Below the pieces are notes generated by a model. That model saw only the letters and a program-made list of their open reading frames with translations, did not search any database and had not been told where the DNA came from. A program made the translations under genes and the position numbers. A stretch of DNA of 64,000 nt, taken from NCBI RefSeq assembly GCF_001483745.1, contig NZ_LQBL01000022.1:186001-250000 (forward strand), written 5' to 3'. Below, piece after piece: positions 10,440-19,455 of the stretch. Source of the stretch: Serinicoccus chungangensis. GTDB taxonomy: Bacteria > Actinomycetota > Actinomycetes > Actinomycetales > Dermatophilaceae. Within the stretch, counting starts at the first letter, position 1. Each line of letters begins with the position of its first letter.

Positions 10440-11551
10440 CGAGAGCGGGTCGCTGCCCCGCGGGTTCGCCGGCTTCTGGACCGCCAGCACCCTGGGCTTC
10501 CTCGCCCTGTCGACCACCACCCTCGGGCTCGACGTCCTGGTGATCCGCGACCTGGGCGCCGACGAGGTCGAGGTGGGCGTGGTCCGGGCGGCGCAGGTGG
10601 CTGGACGTCCTGACGGTATGGCGTGTGGTGGCCCTCGTCCTGGTCGCGGGGACCTTCGCGGTCTTCGGTGCCGCCGCGGAGCAGTCGGTGCTGCCCGACC
10701 TCGTGCCATATCACGCCCTGGTGCTCGCCAACGCCCGGCTCGGCCAGTCCATGACCGTCGCGCAGTCCGCGGGCCCACCGGCGGCGGGCGCGCTGGTCGC
10801 CGCGCTCGGCGCCGGGTCGGCCCTGCTCCTCGGCGGCGTGGCCCGGGTGGCCGCGGGGCTGCTCGTGAGCCGCATCCCCGTCCAGGAGTCCGCGCCGGAG
10901 CCGGCACCACGCCGCGCGATCGGACGGGAGATCCGCGCCGGTCTGCGCTTCGTCTACGGCCACCGCACCCTCGCCCCGCTCGCGGTCTCGACCCACCTGT
11001 GGTTCCTCGCCAACAGCGTCGCGGTGACGGTGCTCGGGCTGTTCGCCCTGCGGGCCCTGGACCTCGGCGCGCCCGGCTACGGCCTGGTGCTGGCGGCGGC
11101 GGGTGCCGGCGGGTTCGTCGGAGCCCTCCTCGCCCCGGCGGTCGGCGCCCGGATCGGCGAGGGGGACGCCATGATCCTGGGCCGGCTGCTCTGCACCCTC
11201 GCGTGGGTCCTGGCCCTGCTCACCCCCGGGGAGCGCGGAGCGGTCCCCGCGCTCGTCGTGCTGGGCGCGGCACAGGCCCTCTACGGCTTCGCGATGGGGC
11301 TCGAGGACCCCAACGAGATGGGCTACTGGCAGGCGCTGACCCCCCGCGGGCTCCTCGGTCGGGTGAACGCCTCGCGGCGCACCGTGAACCGGTCGGTCGC
11401 CGTCGTGGGGGCGCTGCTGGGTGGCCTGCTCTCCGCCGGGCTCGGCCACCGCGGCGCGCTCGCCCTGGCCGCCCTGGTCTTCCTCGGCGCAACGCTGGTC
11501 GCGGCCGCCTCCCCGGTCCGGGGCGCCCGGGTCGGCGACGCACCCGCCTGA
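10440..11551 (+). pseudogene. MFS transporter, decayed (deletion and frameshift)
   Basis: The first piece (10440 to about 10605, beginning near SLPRGFAGFWTAST) reads like the first helix of a drug-type MFS protein and has no start codon near it. The sequence then jumps to a second frame from about 10606 on (WLDVLTVWRVVALVLV) that runs cleanly to TGA at 11551. That frame covers the remaining helices, with a central EPAPRRAIGREIRAGLRF loop and the GRVNASRRTVNRSVAVVG segment of the C-half. Helices 2-4, roughly 50-70 residues, appear deleted at the frame change. It is therefore a broken member of the MFS_3/EntS-like group, in line with coaA but not functional. A sequencing error could explain the frame change but not the missing helices. 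Confidence 0.72.
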
Positions 11552-11673
11552 CCGTCGCGGACCGGCGCCCGTGCCGGCGACAGGTGGTGCTCGGATCGAG
11601 CGGGTAGGCCGCGTGGTCGGCTACGATCCGCCGCGGGGGGACGACGAGCGGCCCTCCACGGAGAGGAGCCCTC

Positions 11674-12738
11674 ATGCCTGCAGCGCACCGTCGCGCCCTG
11701 CTCGCGCTGTCCCTGGTGGCCCTGCTGGGCGCCACCCCGGCGGTCGCGACACCCGACCCGGAGGACGCGGTCGTGGTGGACCGGCTGGCGGGCGACGACC
11801 GGTTCGCCACCGCGGCCCTCATCGCTGCGCAGCTCCCGGAGGGCGCGGACACCGTCTTCCTGGCCAACGGGCAGGACTACGCCCAGGGGGCCGACGCCGT
11901 CGCGGCGGGGGCCACCGCCGCCAGCGGCGTCTTCCCCGACCTCGTGGACGGCGGCCCGAGCGGGCCGGCGCCCGTCCTGCTCGTGCGCGGCATCGGCATC
12001 CCCGAGGCCACCCGGGCCGCGCTGGAGGAGCTGGCCCCGTCGCAGGCGGTGGTCCTCGGCGGACCCGGCGTCATCCTCCCCACCGTCGACGAGGAGCTCA
12101 TCGAGATGGGGATCCAGCCGGTACGCGCCTTCGGACGCAACCGCTATGGCACCGCGGCCGTTCTGGCCGCGACCTTCGGGCCGGGTGTCGACACCGTCTT
12201 CGTGGCCTCGGGCGAGGCGATCTTCCACAAGCCCCCCGTCCCGCCGATGATGCCCGACGCCCTGGCGGCCTCGGCGCGGGCCGGTGCGGAGGGCGCCCCC
12301 GTGCTCCTCACCCGGCTCGACGAGCTGCCGCGGGAGACCCGCGCGGCGCTGGAGGCCCTCGCCCCCGGCTCGATCACGATCGTGGGCGGGGAGAACGGCG
12401 TCTCCCGACGCGTGGCGCTCGAGCTCGAGGCGATCGCCCCCGTCACCCGGGTCAAGGGCAGCACGAGGTATGAGACGGCCGCGGCGCTCTTCGCGGGCCG
12501 GGGGACCGGCGGCCAGGCCTACCTCGCCTCGGGCGAGGGCTTCGCCGACTCGCTCTCGGTCTCGGCGCTGGCAGCGACGCAGCAGGCCCCGCTGCTCCTC
12601 TCGCGACCGTACGGCGTGCCCTCGGTCACCGAGCAGGCCCTGCTCGAGGCCCGCCCTACGAGCGTGCACCTCGTGGGCGGACCGACCGCCCTCGACGACG
12701 CCGTGCTCACCGACGTCCGGACCCTGCTCGGTCCGTGA
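11674..12738 (+). CDS. Secreted protein with three CWB2 cell-wall-binding repeats
   Basis: 354 residues with a signal peptide (about 1-25, RRALLALSLVALLGATPAVA). Three CWB2 repeats follow, each opened by an R-x-x-G-x-x-R-[FY]-x-T-A-A motif: RLAGDDRFATAA, RAFGRNRYGTAA and RVKGSTRYETAA. The VVLGGPG, IVGGENG and HLVGGPTA segments end the modules. CWB2 modules trimerise and bind anionic wall polymers. There is no separate catalytic domain, so this protein looks like a pure wall binder. It lies alone between the MFS remnant and a convergent DUF1206 gene. Confidence 0.88.
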   Translation: MPAAHRRALLALSLVALLGATPAVATPDPEDAVVVDRLAGDDRFATAALIAAQLPEGADTVFLANGQDYAQGADAVAAGATAASGVFPDLVDGGPSGPAPVLLVRGIGIPEATRAALEELAPSQAVVLGGPGVILPTVDEELIEMGIQPVRAFGRNRYGTAAVLAATFGPGVDTVFVASGEAIFHKPPVPPMMPDALAASARAGAEGAPVLLTRLDELPRETRAALEALAPGSITIVGGENGVSRRVALELEAIAPVTRVKGSTRYETAAALFAGRGTGGQAYLASGEGFADSLSVSALAATQQAPLLLSRPYGVPSVTEQALLEARPTSVHLVGGPTALDDAVLTDVRTLLGP

Positions 12739-12751
12739 CGCGAGGCGCGGC

Positions 12752-13573
12752 TCAGTCCATGCGGGCGTAGCGGGCACGGGCCAGGCTGTAGACGCCGTAG
12801 AGCGTCAGGCCCACCGCGACGGCGAGCAGCAGCGCGGTGCCCGACGGCTGCTCGGCGAGCGTCTTCAGCGCGCCGTCCATGCCCTGGGCCTCTTGCGGGT
12901 CGGCCTGCCACGCGGCGAGCCCGAAGAGCCCGCCGACGACGAGGAGCGCGACGCCCTTGGCGGTGTAGCCCACGGTGCCGGCGAGCCTCACCCCCGTCCC
13001 GAGCTGGCCGCCACCGGTCGCGGCCAGGTCCTCCAGGAACTTCTGGCTCAGGCCCTTGTAGACGTGGTAGACCGCGACCCCGAGGGCGCCGAGCGCGACG
13101 GCCCCGACGATCCACCGGCCACCGGGCATCTCCATGAGCCGCTGGGTCAGGTCGGCGCTGGACTCCCCGCCCCCCGAGCTGCCTCCCCCGGTCGCGAAGC
13201 GCACCGAGACCACCCCGAGCGCGGCATACAGGACCCCCTTGCCGACCGCCTTGAGCCGGTCGCCGGCCCCACCGCCGCCGACGGTCCCCTCCAGGACCTG
13301 GAAGAGGGCGAGGGCGAGGAAGCCGACCACGCAGAACCACAGCAGTACCGGCCCGGCCGGCGCCTCGCGCACCGTGGCGATGGCACCGCTGGTGTCGGCC
13401 TCCCCACCGCCGCCCAGGGCCACCCGGCCGGCGATCCAGCCCAGCGCCAGGTGGATGAGCCCGCTCGCCGCGAAACCGATGCGCGCGAGCGTCTCCAGCC
13501 AGGGGTGGTCCGCGACCTGGCGCGCGCGGCGGGAACCCTCGTCCACGATGTCGTTGCTCACGCCGGCGAGCAT
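12752..13573 (-). CDS. DUF1206 membrane protein
   Basis: 273 residues, with six predicted membrane helices in three repeated two-helix units. Each unit opens with a similar turn: ARIGFAASGLIHLALGW, KAVGKGVLYAALGVVSV and GTVGYTAKGVALLVVGG. This threefold repeat is what defines DUF1206. Glycine-rich loops separate the units. The function is unknown. It is convergent with the CWB2 gene (13 bases between stops) and has no close operon partner. Confidence 0.87.
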   Translation of the reverse strand: MLAGVSNDIVDEGSRRARQVADHPWLETLARIGFAASGLIHLALGWIAGRVALGGGGEADTSGAIATVREAPAGPVLLWFCVVGFLALALFQVLEGTVGGGGAGDRLKAVGKGVLYAALGVVSVRFATGGGSSGGGESSADLTQRLMEMPGGRWIVGAVALGALGVAVYHVYKGLSQKFLEDLAATGGGQLGTGVRLAGTVGYTAKGVALLVVGGLFGLAAWQADPQEAQGMDGALKTLAEQPSGTALLLAVAVGLTLYGVYSLARARYARMD

Positions 13574-13641
13574 GACAGCACCCCCGTCGCGGCGCGAGCG
13601 GGGGTGCGGTCAAGGGGTGCCGGGAGCCGGCGTGCGGGCCC

Positions 13642-14574
13642 TCAGTACCAGTTGACGGCCTGGGAGTGCGCCCACGCGGCGCACGGCGAGCCGTAGCGGC
13701 CGGAGATGTAGCCCAGCCCCCACTCGATCTGGGTCGCCGGGTTGGTCTGCCAGTCGGCGCCGGCGGTGGCCATCTTGCTGCCGGGCAGCGACTGCGGGAT
13801 GCCGTACGCCCCCGAGCTGGGGTTCATCGCGGTGTGGTTCCAGCCCGACTCCTTCTGCCACAGCGAGTCCAGGCAGCCCCACTGGTCCATGCCCCAGCCG
13901 TAGCTGCCGAGCATCGACTGCGCGATGCCGCGGGCGTCACCGCTGTAGACCGGGGTGGGCTCCGGCTCCGGCTCCGGCTGCGGCTGCGGCTCGGGCTGAG
14001 CGGCACGCTCCTGGCTACGGGAGGCGGCCTGCTCCTGCTCGGCGCGCTCGGCGGCGGCCTGCTCGGCGGCCGCGGCCTCGGCGGCAGCCTGCTCGGCGGC
14101 CGCGGCCTCGGCAGCAGCCTGCTCCGCGGCGGCCTTCTCGGCGGCTTCGCGCGCGGCCTTCTCGGCGGCGGCGCGCTTCTTCTCGGCCTTCTCCTGCGAG
14201 ATGCGCTCGGCCTGGTCCTGGACCGTCTGCAGGCTCTCGTCACGCACCCCCGTGGACACCCCGAGGGCGGCGGCCTGGTCCTCGCGCATCTGCTTCATCT
14301 GCGCGAACATGCCGGTGGACTCCTCGGCCGCGGTGTCGCTCAGCGCGGCGACCGCGTCCGCGGCGACCGTCGGCGAGAACTGCCCCACCGAGGCACGCAG
14401 CGACTCCTGCGAGTCCGCGGACTCCGCCGGGCCGGCGCCGGCCGTGGCGGCGTAGGTCGCCAGGCCCAGCGACCCGGCGGCGATGGACGCGGTCACGGCG
14501 ATGGCCGCCGGGCTCATCCGTCGGCCGCGCGTGCGGCGGGCCTGCTGGTCGTCGGTCAGGGGGGCATGGGGCAT
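13642..14574 (-). CDS. Secreted lytic-transglycosylase-like protein with Ala/Glu-rich coiled coil
   Basis: 310 residues. A membrane-anchor or signal segment at about 20-45 (AIAVTASIAAGSLGLATYAATAG) follows a basic RRTRGRR stretch. Next come a helical linker, a strongly repetitive Ala/Glu coiled coil (about 120-190) and a Pro/Glu-Pro spacer. The C-terminal 85 residues form a lysozyme-like domain. Its probable catalytic Glu is E242 in WQKESGWNH, followed by the NPSSGAYGIPQSLPG and GLGYISGRYGSPCAAW segments of the SLT/Apf family. It probably cleaves or remodels peptidoglycan. The ATG at 14574 places the anchor near the N-terminus; a longer start at 14673 is possible but covers the regulatory region. 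Confidence 0.85.
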   Translation of the reverse strand: MPHAPLTDDQQARRTRGRRMSPAAIAVTASIAAGSLGLATYAATAGAGPAESADSQESLRASVGQFSPTVAADAVAALSDTAAEESTGMFAQMKQMREDQAAALGVSTGVRDESLQTVQDQAERISQEKAEKKRAAAEKAAREAAEKAAAEQAAAEAAAAEQAAAEAAAAEQAAAERAEQEQAASRSQERAAQPEPQPQPEPEPEPTPVYSGDARGIAQSMLGSYGWGMDQWGCLDSLWQKESGWNHTAMNPSSGAYGIPQSLPGSKMATAGADWQTNPATQIEWGLGYISGRYGSPCAAWAHSQAVNWY

Positions 14575-14665
14575 GGGCACAACTTCCTCGGTCGGGTTGG
14601 CGCCGTCGCTGTCGCAGGGATGCAGGGGCCCGGCAAGGAGATCAGGACGCTCGGGGCCGGACGGC

Positions 14666-14680
14666 GTTACCAAAACGTGA
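14666..14680 (-). promoter_or_regulatory. Candidate regulatory motif upstream of the transglycosylase gene
   Basis: GTTACCAAAACGTGA (plus-strand spelling), 92 bases before the start, is A/T-richer than its surroundings. On the minus strand it reads TCACGTTTTGGTAAC, two imperfect direct copies of a (T/G)(T/C)AC-type half-site, which could be an MtrA-type box. A TTGACG (minus strand, 14715-14720) lies upstream. I am unsure of the regulator. Confidence 0.35.
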
Positions 14681-14745
14681 TGTACCCCTCTACCGTGCCG
14701 GTTCAGGGTGGTCGCGTCAAACCCTGACGCCCGGACGTGGCGAAG

Positions 14746-14772
14746 GTCACACCGGCCTGGGGCCGGTGTGAC
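14746..14772 (-). terminator. Hairpin terminator after the PhoH gene
   Basis: A perfect 12-bp stem, GTCACACCGGCC (14746-14757) with GGCCGGTGTGAC (14761-14772), closes a 3-base loop 31 bases past the phoH stop. There is no T-run, as is usual here. A second small hairpin (TCAGGGT/ACCCTGA, 14703-14727) lies just beyond. Confidence 0.7.
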
Positions 14773-14802
14773 TGCCGTGATGACTACGCTACGCCGCCTG
14801 CG

Positions 14803-16176
14803 TCACAGGAGCGCGTCCGGCCCCTCCAGCATCTCTGTCACCAGAGCGGCGATCGGGCTGCGCTCGCTGCGGTGCAGCGTGATGTGGGCGAAGAGCGGGT
14901 GGCCCTTGAGGGCCTCGATGACCGCGGCCACCCCGTCGTGCCGTCCGACCCGGAGGTTGTCGCGCTGCGCCACGTCGTGGGTGAGGACCACCCGAGAGCT
15001 CTGGCCGATGCGGGACAGGACCGTGAGCAGGACGTTGCGCTCCAGGCTCTGGGCCTCGTCCACGATGACGAAGGCGTCGTGCAGGGAGCGACCCCGGATG
15101 TGGGTGAGCGGGAGCACCTCGAGCATGTCACGGTCGAGGATCTCCTCCACGACCTCCTTGGAGACCACGGCCCCGAGGGTGTCGAACACCGCCTGGGCCC
15201 ACGGCCCCATCTTGTCGTTCTCGCTGCCGGGCAGGTAGCCCAGCTCCTGCCCCCCGACGGCGTACAACGGGCGGAAGACGATGACCTTGCGGTGCTGGCG
15301 ACGCTCCATCACCGCCTCCAGCCCGGCGCAGAGGGCCAGGGCGCTCTTGCCCGTGCCGGCCCGGCCCCCGAGGCTGATGATGCCCACGTCGGGGTCGAGC
15401 AGCAGGTCCAGCGCGATGCGCTGCTCCGCGGACCGACCGTGCAGCCCGAAGGCGTCCCGGTCCCCGCGCACCAGCTTGACCGAGCGGTCGGGGGTGACCC
15501 GACCCAGGGCGCTGCCCGAGGCGCCGAGGATCGTCAGGCCGGTGTGGATGCGCAGGTCCGCCGCCTCGGGGTGCTGCAGTCGCCCCCCGTCGTAGAGCTG
15601 GCGCATCTGCTCGTCGTCGACCTCGATCTCGGCCATGCCGGTCCAGCCGCTGTCGACGGCCAGCTCCGCGCGGTACTCCTGGGCGTCCAGCCCGACGGCC
15701 GAGGCCTTCACCCGCATCGGCAGGTCCTTGCTCACCACGGTGACGTCCTGGCCTTCCGCGGACAGGTTGGCCGCCACCGCGAGGATGCGCGAGTCGTTGT
15801 CACCCAGCCGGAAGCCCGCCGGCAGGGCGGCAGGGTCGGTGTGGTTGAGCTCGACCCGCAGGCTCCCCCCGGCCTGGCCCACCGGCACCGCCTCGCTCAG
15901 GGTGCCGTGCGCCACCCGCAGGTCGTCGAGCATGCGCAGCGCCTGCCGGGCGAAGTAGCCCAGCTCGGGGTGGTGCCGCTTGCCCTCCAGCTCGGTGATG
16001 ACGACCACCGGCACCACGACCTCGTGCTCGGCGAAGCGCAGCAGCGCCCGCGGATCGGAGAGGAGCACCGAGGTGTCGAGGACGTAGGTCTTGCGACCCA
16101 CGTCGGGCAGGGCGTCGAAGGGGGTGACGTCGGTGTCGAGGACGTCGACGGTGGGCGTGCCGTGGCGCTGGCTCAT
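14803..16176 (-). CDS. PIN-domain/PhoH-family ATPase (PhoH2 type)
   Basis: 457 residues. The N-terminal PIN nuclease domain (about 15-150) has the acidic residues of [14 protein letters not shown] and [11 protein letters not shown]. The C-terminal PhoH ATPase domain has the Walker A region [15 protein letters not shown], the Walker [12 protein letters not shown] and the [11 protein letters not shown] motif. In mycobacteria PhoH2 is an ATP-dependent RNA helicase/RNase. The ATG at 16176 was preferred because the frame upstream lacks family sequence. It is followed by a clear hairpin terminator. uppS lies 216 bases upstream on the same strand. Confidence 0.93.
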   Translation of the reverse strand: MSQRHGTPTVDVLDTDVTPFDALPDVGRKTYVLDTSVLLSDPRALLRFAEHEVVVPVVVITELEGKRHHPELGYFARQALRMLDDLRVAHGTLSEAVPVGQAGGSLRVELNHTDPAALPAGFRLGDNDSRILAVAANLSAEGQDVTVVSKDLPMRVKASAVGLDAQEYRAELAVDSGWTGMAEIEVDDEQMRQLYDGGRLQHPEAADLRIHTGLTILGASGSALGRVTPDRSVKLVRGDRDAFGLHGRSAEQRIALDLLLDPDVGIISLGGRAGTGKSALALCAGLEAVMERRQHRKVIVFRPLYAVGGQELGYLPGSENDKMGPWAQAVFDTLGAVVSKEVVEEILDRDMLEVLPLTHIRGRSLHDAFVIVDEAQSLERNVLLTVLSRIGQSSRVVLTHDVAQRDNLRVGRHDGVAAVIEALKGHPLFAHITLHRSERSPIAALVTEMLEGPDALL

Positions 16177-16392
16177 GCGGGCTCCTTCGGCGACGCGCGC
16201 CGGTCGGCAGCGCATCGGCGGCGATGGGCGGTCCGGGACCGGGCCACGCCACGACGTGGGCCGGAACCGGCCCTCCGCCTGAGCCAGAGCTCCATGGTGG
16301 GCCTCCCGAGAGGCGGGGCGGGAGTGCCCCGCGTCTGCTCCGACCGTATGCCGCGCCCCGGCCGGCCGGCGCACCTGTGCGCGGCGTGTCGC

Positions 16393-17157
16393 TCAGCTGC
16401 CGAAGCGTCGCTCCCGCTCGGCGTAGGCGCGCAGCGCCCGGAGGAAGTCGACCTTGCGGAAGTCGGGCCAGAAGGCCTCGCAGAAGTAGAACTCGCTGTG
16501 CGCGCTCTGCCACAGCAGGAAGCCGCCGAGCCGCTGCTCCCCCGACGTGCGGATCACCAGGTCGGGGTCCGGCAGGCCGCGGGTGTAGAGATGACCCGCG
16601 ATGTCCTCGACGGTCACGGTGTCGGCGAGCTCCTCCAGCGTGGTGCCGGACTCCGCCGCGTCCCGCAGCAGGGACCGCACGGCGTCCGCGATCTCGCGCC
16701 GCCCCCCGTAGCCGATGGCGACGTTGACGAGCATCCCGTCCACCGCCCCGGTGCTGCTGGCCGCGCCGACCAGCCGTTCCGCGGTCGCCGCGGGCAGGAG
16801 GTCCAGGGCGCCGACCACGCGGACCGGCCACCGTCCCGTGTGGGCGAGCTGCTCCACGACACCCTCGATGATGGTGAGCAGCGGCCCCAGCTCCTGGGTC
16901 GGGCGGTTGAGGTTGTCCGTGGACAGCAGCCAGAGCGTGACCACCTCGACCCCGGCCTCCTCGCACCACCCGAGGAAGGGCGCGATGTTCTCGGCACCCG
17001 CGCGGTGGCCGTCGGCGGTCTCGGCACCCCGGAGCCTCGCCCACCGCCGGTTGCCGTCCAGCATCACCCCGATGTGCCGAGGCAGCCGCTCGCTGGGCAG
17101 GTGCCGACGCAGCGAGGAGTTGTAGGCCCGGTAGACCAGGTCCCTCGGCGTCGGCAT
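16393..17157 (-). CDS. uppS: Isoprenyl transferase (cis-prenyl diphosphate synthase)
   Basis: 254 residues. The UppS signatures are HIGVMLDGNRRWARLRG (catalytic Asp in MLDGN) near residue 30, the WLLSTDNLNRP segment near 90 and the C-terminal DLVIRTSGEQRLGGFLLWQ. It builds a cis-polyprenyl diphosphate, the lipid carrier for peptidoglycan and wall polymers. Actinobacteria often carry two such enzymes, and a short-chain Z-FPP synthase role cannot be excluded from sequence alone. It is divergent from the hemolysin III gene, a neighbourhood also seen in mycobacteria. Confidence 0.92.
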   Translation of the reverse strand: MPTPRDLVYRAYNSSLRRHLPSERLPRHIGVMLDGNRRWARLRGAETADGHRAGAENIAPFLGWCEEAGVEVVTLWLLSTDNLNRPTQELGPLLTIIEGVVEQLAHTGRWPVRVVGALDLLPAATAERLVGAASSTGAVDGMLVNVAIGYGGRREIADAVRSLLRDAAESGTTLEELADTVTVEDIAGHLYTRGLPDPDLVIRTSGEQRLGGFLLWQSAHSEFYFCEAFWPDFRKVDFLRALRAYAERERRFGS

Positions 17158-17230
17158 ACGCCCAACCTACCCGCCGCTCCTGAGCACCGTCTGCACCCAG
17201 CCGCGGCCGGGGCGGGAGAGGCCCGACCCC

Positions 17231-17265
17231 AACCTACGGTTTCGTAACCTACGGTTGCGTAGGTT
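17231..17265 (+). promoter_or_regulatory. Double palindromic operator before the hemolysin III gene
   Basis: Two TACG-N4-CGTA palindromes stand in tandem 15 bases apart: TACG 17235-17238 with CGTA 17243-17246, and TACG 17250-17253 with CGTA 17258-17261. The second extends to perfect 8-bp arms, AACCTACG-GTTG-CGTAGGTT (17246-17265). They end 11 bases before the hemolysin III ATG, in the position of a promoter or repressor site. The shape suits a dimeric TetR-type repressor, perhaps one bound twice. The regulator is not in this window. Confidence 0.7.
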
Positions 17266-17276
17266 AGCCTGGGCGC

Positions 17277-17969
17277 ATGTCCTCCCGCCCGGCCCCGAGT
17301 CCCACCACCGGCCCGCTGGGCTCGGTGGTCGACCACGTCAAGCCGCACCTGCGCGGATGGCTGCACCTGGGGATGGTCCCGGTGGCGCTGGCCGCCGGGG
17401 CGGTGCTCGTCGCCGTGGCGCCGACGCCCGCCGCCGGGATGGCCGCGCTGGTGTTCGCGATCACCGGGGTCCTGCTGTTCGGGACCTCCGCGCTCTACCA
17501 CCGCGGCCGCTGGAGCCCCCGTACGGCGCAGGTCCTCAAGCGCTGGGACCACGCCAACATCTTCCTCATCATCGCCGGCACGTACACCCCCTTCGCGGTG
17601 GTGCTCCTGCCCCCGACCCAGGGGCGGATCCTCCTGTGGGTGGTGTGGTCCGGGGCGGTCGCGGGGGTGCTCTTCCGGGTGTTCTGGCTCGGCGCCCCGC
17701 GCTGGCTCTACACCGGCGTCTACATCGCGCTGGGGTGGGTGGCCGTCTTCTTCCTCGTCCCCATGTGGCGCAGCGGAGGTCCGCTCGTCGTCGCCCTCAT
17801 CGCCCTCGGCGGCCTGTGCTACACGCTGGGTGCGGTCGTCTACGGGCTGCGCCGTCCCGACCCCTCGCCGCGGTGGTTCGGCTTCCACGAGGTGTTCCAC
17901 GCCTTCACCGTCGCGGCGTTCGCCGCGCACTGGGCGGCGGCCTACCTCAGCCTCACCGCCGCGTCCTGA
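17277..17969 (+). CDS. trhA: Hemolysin III / TrhA family (PAQR-like) membrane protein
   Basis: 230 residues with seven hydrophobic segments, the usual size. Conserved PAQR residues are visible: the TSALYHRGRWSP region (Ser and His), KRWDHANIFLIIAGTYTPFAV (Asp and His) and the C-terminal GFHEVFHAFTVAAFAAHW with two metal-ligand-type histidines. Bacterial TrhA proteins are linked to membrane fluidity and energy balance; the haemolysin label is historical. No strong ribosome site stands before the ATG, which follows the double palindrome by 11 bases, so the message may be nearly leaderless. Confidence 0.9.
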   Translation: MSSRPAPSPTTGPLGSVVDHVKPHLRGWLHLGMVPVALAAGAVLVAVAPTPAAGMAALVFAITGVLLFGTSALYHRGRWSPRTAQVLKRWDHANIFLIIAGTYTPFAVVLLPPTQGRILLWVVWSGAVAGVLFRVFWLGAPRWLYTGVYIALGWVAVFFLVPMWRSGGPLVVALIALGGLCYTLGAVVYGLRRPDPSPRWFGFHEVFHAFTVAAFAAHWAAAYLSLTAAS

Positions 17970-18023
17970 GCCTCGCTCGGCGACCCCGCGCCGGGGCGGG
18001 CGACGCCCTCCGCGGGCGCCGGG

Positions 18024-18275
18024 TCAGCCGATCGGGTCCCCGTCGGCGCGCTCCTCGGTCGGCCGCCCGCCGTCGTGGCGCTCGGCGGCCGACCCGTCCT
18101 GCGCCGCCGGGGGCCGGGCCTGACGCTCCTGCTGCAGCCGGACGTCCTCTGCGCGACGCATACGGCGCAGCCGGCGGGTGAGGTCGCGCCCGAGGAACCA
18201 CAGGGCCAGGCACAGGCCGAAGAGGACGAGGAAGCCCCCCAGCCCCGCCGTGATCTGGACGCCGGTCTCGTTCAC
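18024..18275 (-). CDS. Small single-pass membrane protein
   Basis: 83 residues. One hydrophobic helix (about 8-28, [21 protein letters not shown]) is followed by a basic [15 protein letters not shown] stretch and a hydrophilic, disordered tail. The GTG start overlaps the mca stop by four bases (GTGA), so translation is coupled. A small membrane protein at this place after mca is also found in mycobacteria, as I recall. The function is unknown. It stands with mca upstream and is convergent with the hemolysin III gene. Confidence 0.8.
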   Translation of the reverse strand: MNETGVQITAGLGGFLVLFGLCLALWFLGRDLTRRLRRMRRAEDVRLQQERQARPPAAQDGSAAERHDGGRPTEERADGDPIG

Positions 18276-19327
18276 TGCTCGTGCCCCTCCTCCCGGCGCA
18301 CGTCGTCCACCCCGTCGCCGTCGGCGTCGCCGTCACCGTCGTCGGCCACCTCGTCCAGCGGCGGCAGTGGCGGGTCGCCGCGGTGCGCCAGGGTCAGGGA
18401 ACCGTCCGGGCCGCGGTCGTGCACCTGGCGGCAGAGCCGGTCCAGCTCTTCCTCCGGGCGGTCGCGCAGGCCGCCGAAGAGATCCGCCTCGGGGAGCTCG
18501 ACCGCGACGAGGGAGCGCGCGAGCTCGTAGTCCTCCGTGGGCCAGACGCGCTGCTGGATCTCCAGGGGCACCCGGAACCACGGCCCGTCGGGGTCCACCT
18601 GCGTCGCGTGCGCACGCAGCGCGTCGTCGCGGACCGAGAACTGCTCGCCGCACGGCACCCGGGTGGTGAGGACACGCCGCGGCCGGCTCCCGAGGTGCTT
18701 GCGCCAGTCCGCGAAGGGGGGCTCGTGACCGGCCTCGACCATCGCCTCGTCCAGGCGGATCATCCGTTGCGGGTCCCAGCCGCTGTAGTAGACCTTGAGC
18801 GGCTGCCACGGCTGGCCAGCGTGCGGGTATGCCTCGGGGTCACCGGCCGCCTCGAAGGCCGCCATGGTCACCGTGTGGGTCATGATGTGGTCCGGGTGGG
18901 GGTAGCCGCCGTTCTCGTCGTACGTCGTGAGGACGTGCGGACGGAACTCGCGGATGACGCGCACCAGCGCCTCGGTCGTGACCTCGAGCGGCTCCAGGGC
19001 GAAACAGCCCTCCGGCAACGGCGGGAGCGGGTCGCCCTCGGGAAGACCGCTGTCGACGAAGCCGAGCCAGGTGTGGCTGACCCCGAGGATCTGCGCGGCG
19101 CGGGCCATCTCGTCACGGCGCACCTGGCTGATGTCCCGCACGATGTGCGGGTCGTCCTTGAGCTTCTCGTTCAGGACGTCCCCGCGCTCGCCGCCCGTGC
19201 AGGAGACCACCCGCACGTCCACCCCCTGCGAGACGTAGTGGGCGACCGTGGCAGCGCCCTTGCTCGACTCGTCGTCGGGGTGGGCGTGCACGGCCATGAG
19301 GCGCAGGCCCGATCCGCTCGTGGGCAT
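18272..19327 (-). CDS. mca: Mycothiol S-conjugate amidase
   Basis: 351 residues, PIG-L/LmbE fold. Mca splits mycothiol conjugates of toxins and drugs into a mercapturic acid for export and GlcN-Ins for recycling. The zinc motif [10 protein letters not shown] (ligands H16 and D19) is near the N-terminus, and [10 protein letters not shown] supplies the third histidine. Length, the RVPCGEQF region and neighbours favour Mca over the shorter deacetylase MshB. The acidic Asp/Gly tail ([13 protein letters not shown]) is low-complexity and probably not catalytic. It is divergent from DUF4307, with greA beyond: a conserved actinobacterial order. Confidence 0.92.
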   Translation of the reverse strand: MPTSGSGLRLMAVHAHPDDESSKGAATVAHYVSQGVDVRVVSCTGGERGDVLNEKLKDDPHIVRDISQVRRDEMARAAQILGVSHTWLGFVDSGLPEGDPLPPLPEGCFALEPLEVTTEALVRVIREFRPHVLTTYDENGGYPHPDHIMTHTVTMAAFEAAGDPEAYPHAGQPWQPLKVYYSGWDPQRMIRLDEAMVEAGHEPPFADWRKHLGSRPRRVLTTRVPCGEQFSVRDDALRAHATQVDPDGPWFRVPLEIQQRVWPTEDYELARSLVAVELPEADLFGGLRDRPEEELDRLCRQVHDRGPDGSLTLAHRGDPPLPPLDEVADDGDGDADGDGVDDVRREEGHEQ

Positions 19328-19455
19328 GGCGGTCCTTTCCGCGTCAGGTCAGCCCGGGGCCGACGTCACGGTCGACCGCGGGGTGACGGACAATGGTGGT
19401 CGTGCCGCCGATCGGCACCGTCTCATCCTCTCACCACCCCGGAAGGCAGCCGCAC

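Noticed and set aside
13950-14160. Repeat element in the Ala/Glu-rich stretch
   Set aside because: It is the coding DNA of a coiled-coil linker inside the secreted transglycosylase; the repeats keep frame and helix pattern.
14575-14745. c-di-AMP (ydaO) riboswitch before the wall-hydrolase gene
   Set aside because: Such switches often precede actinobacterial wall hydrolases, but I could not find the conserved ydaO segments in the minus-strand leader.
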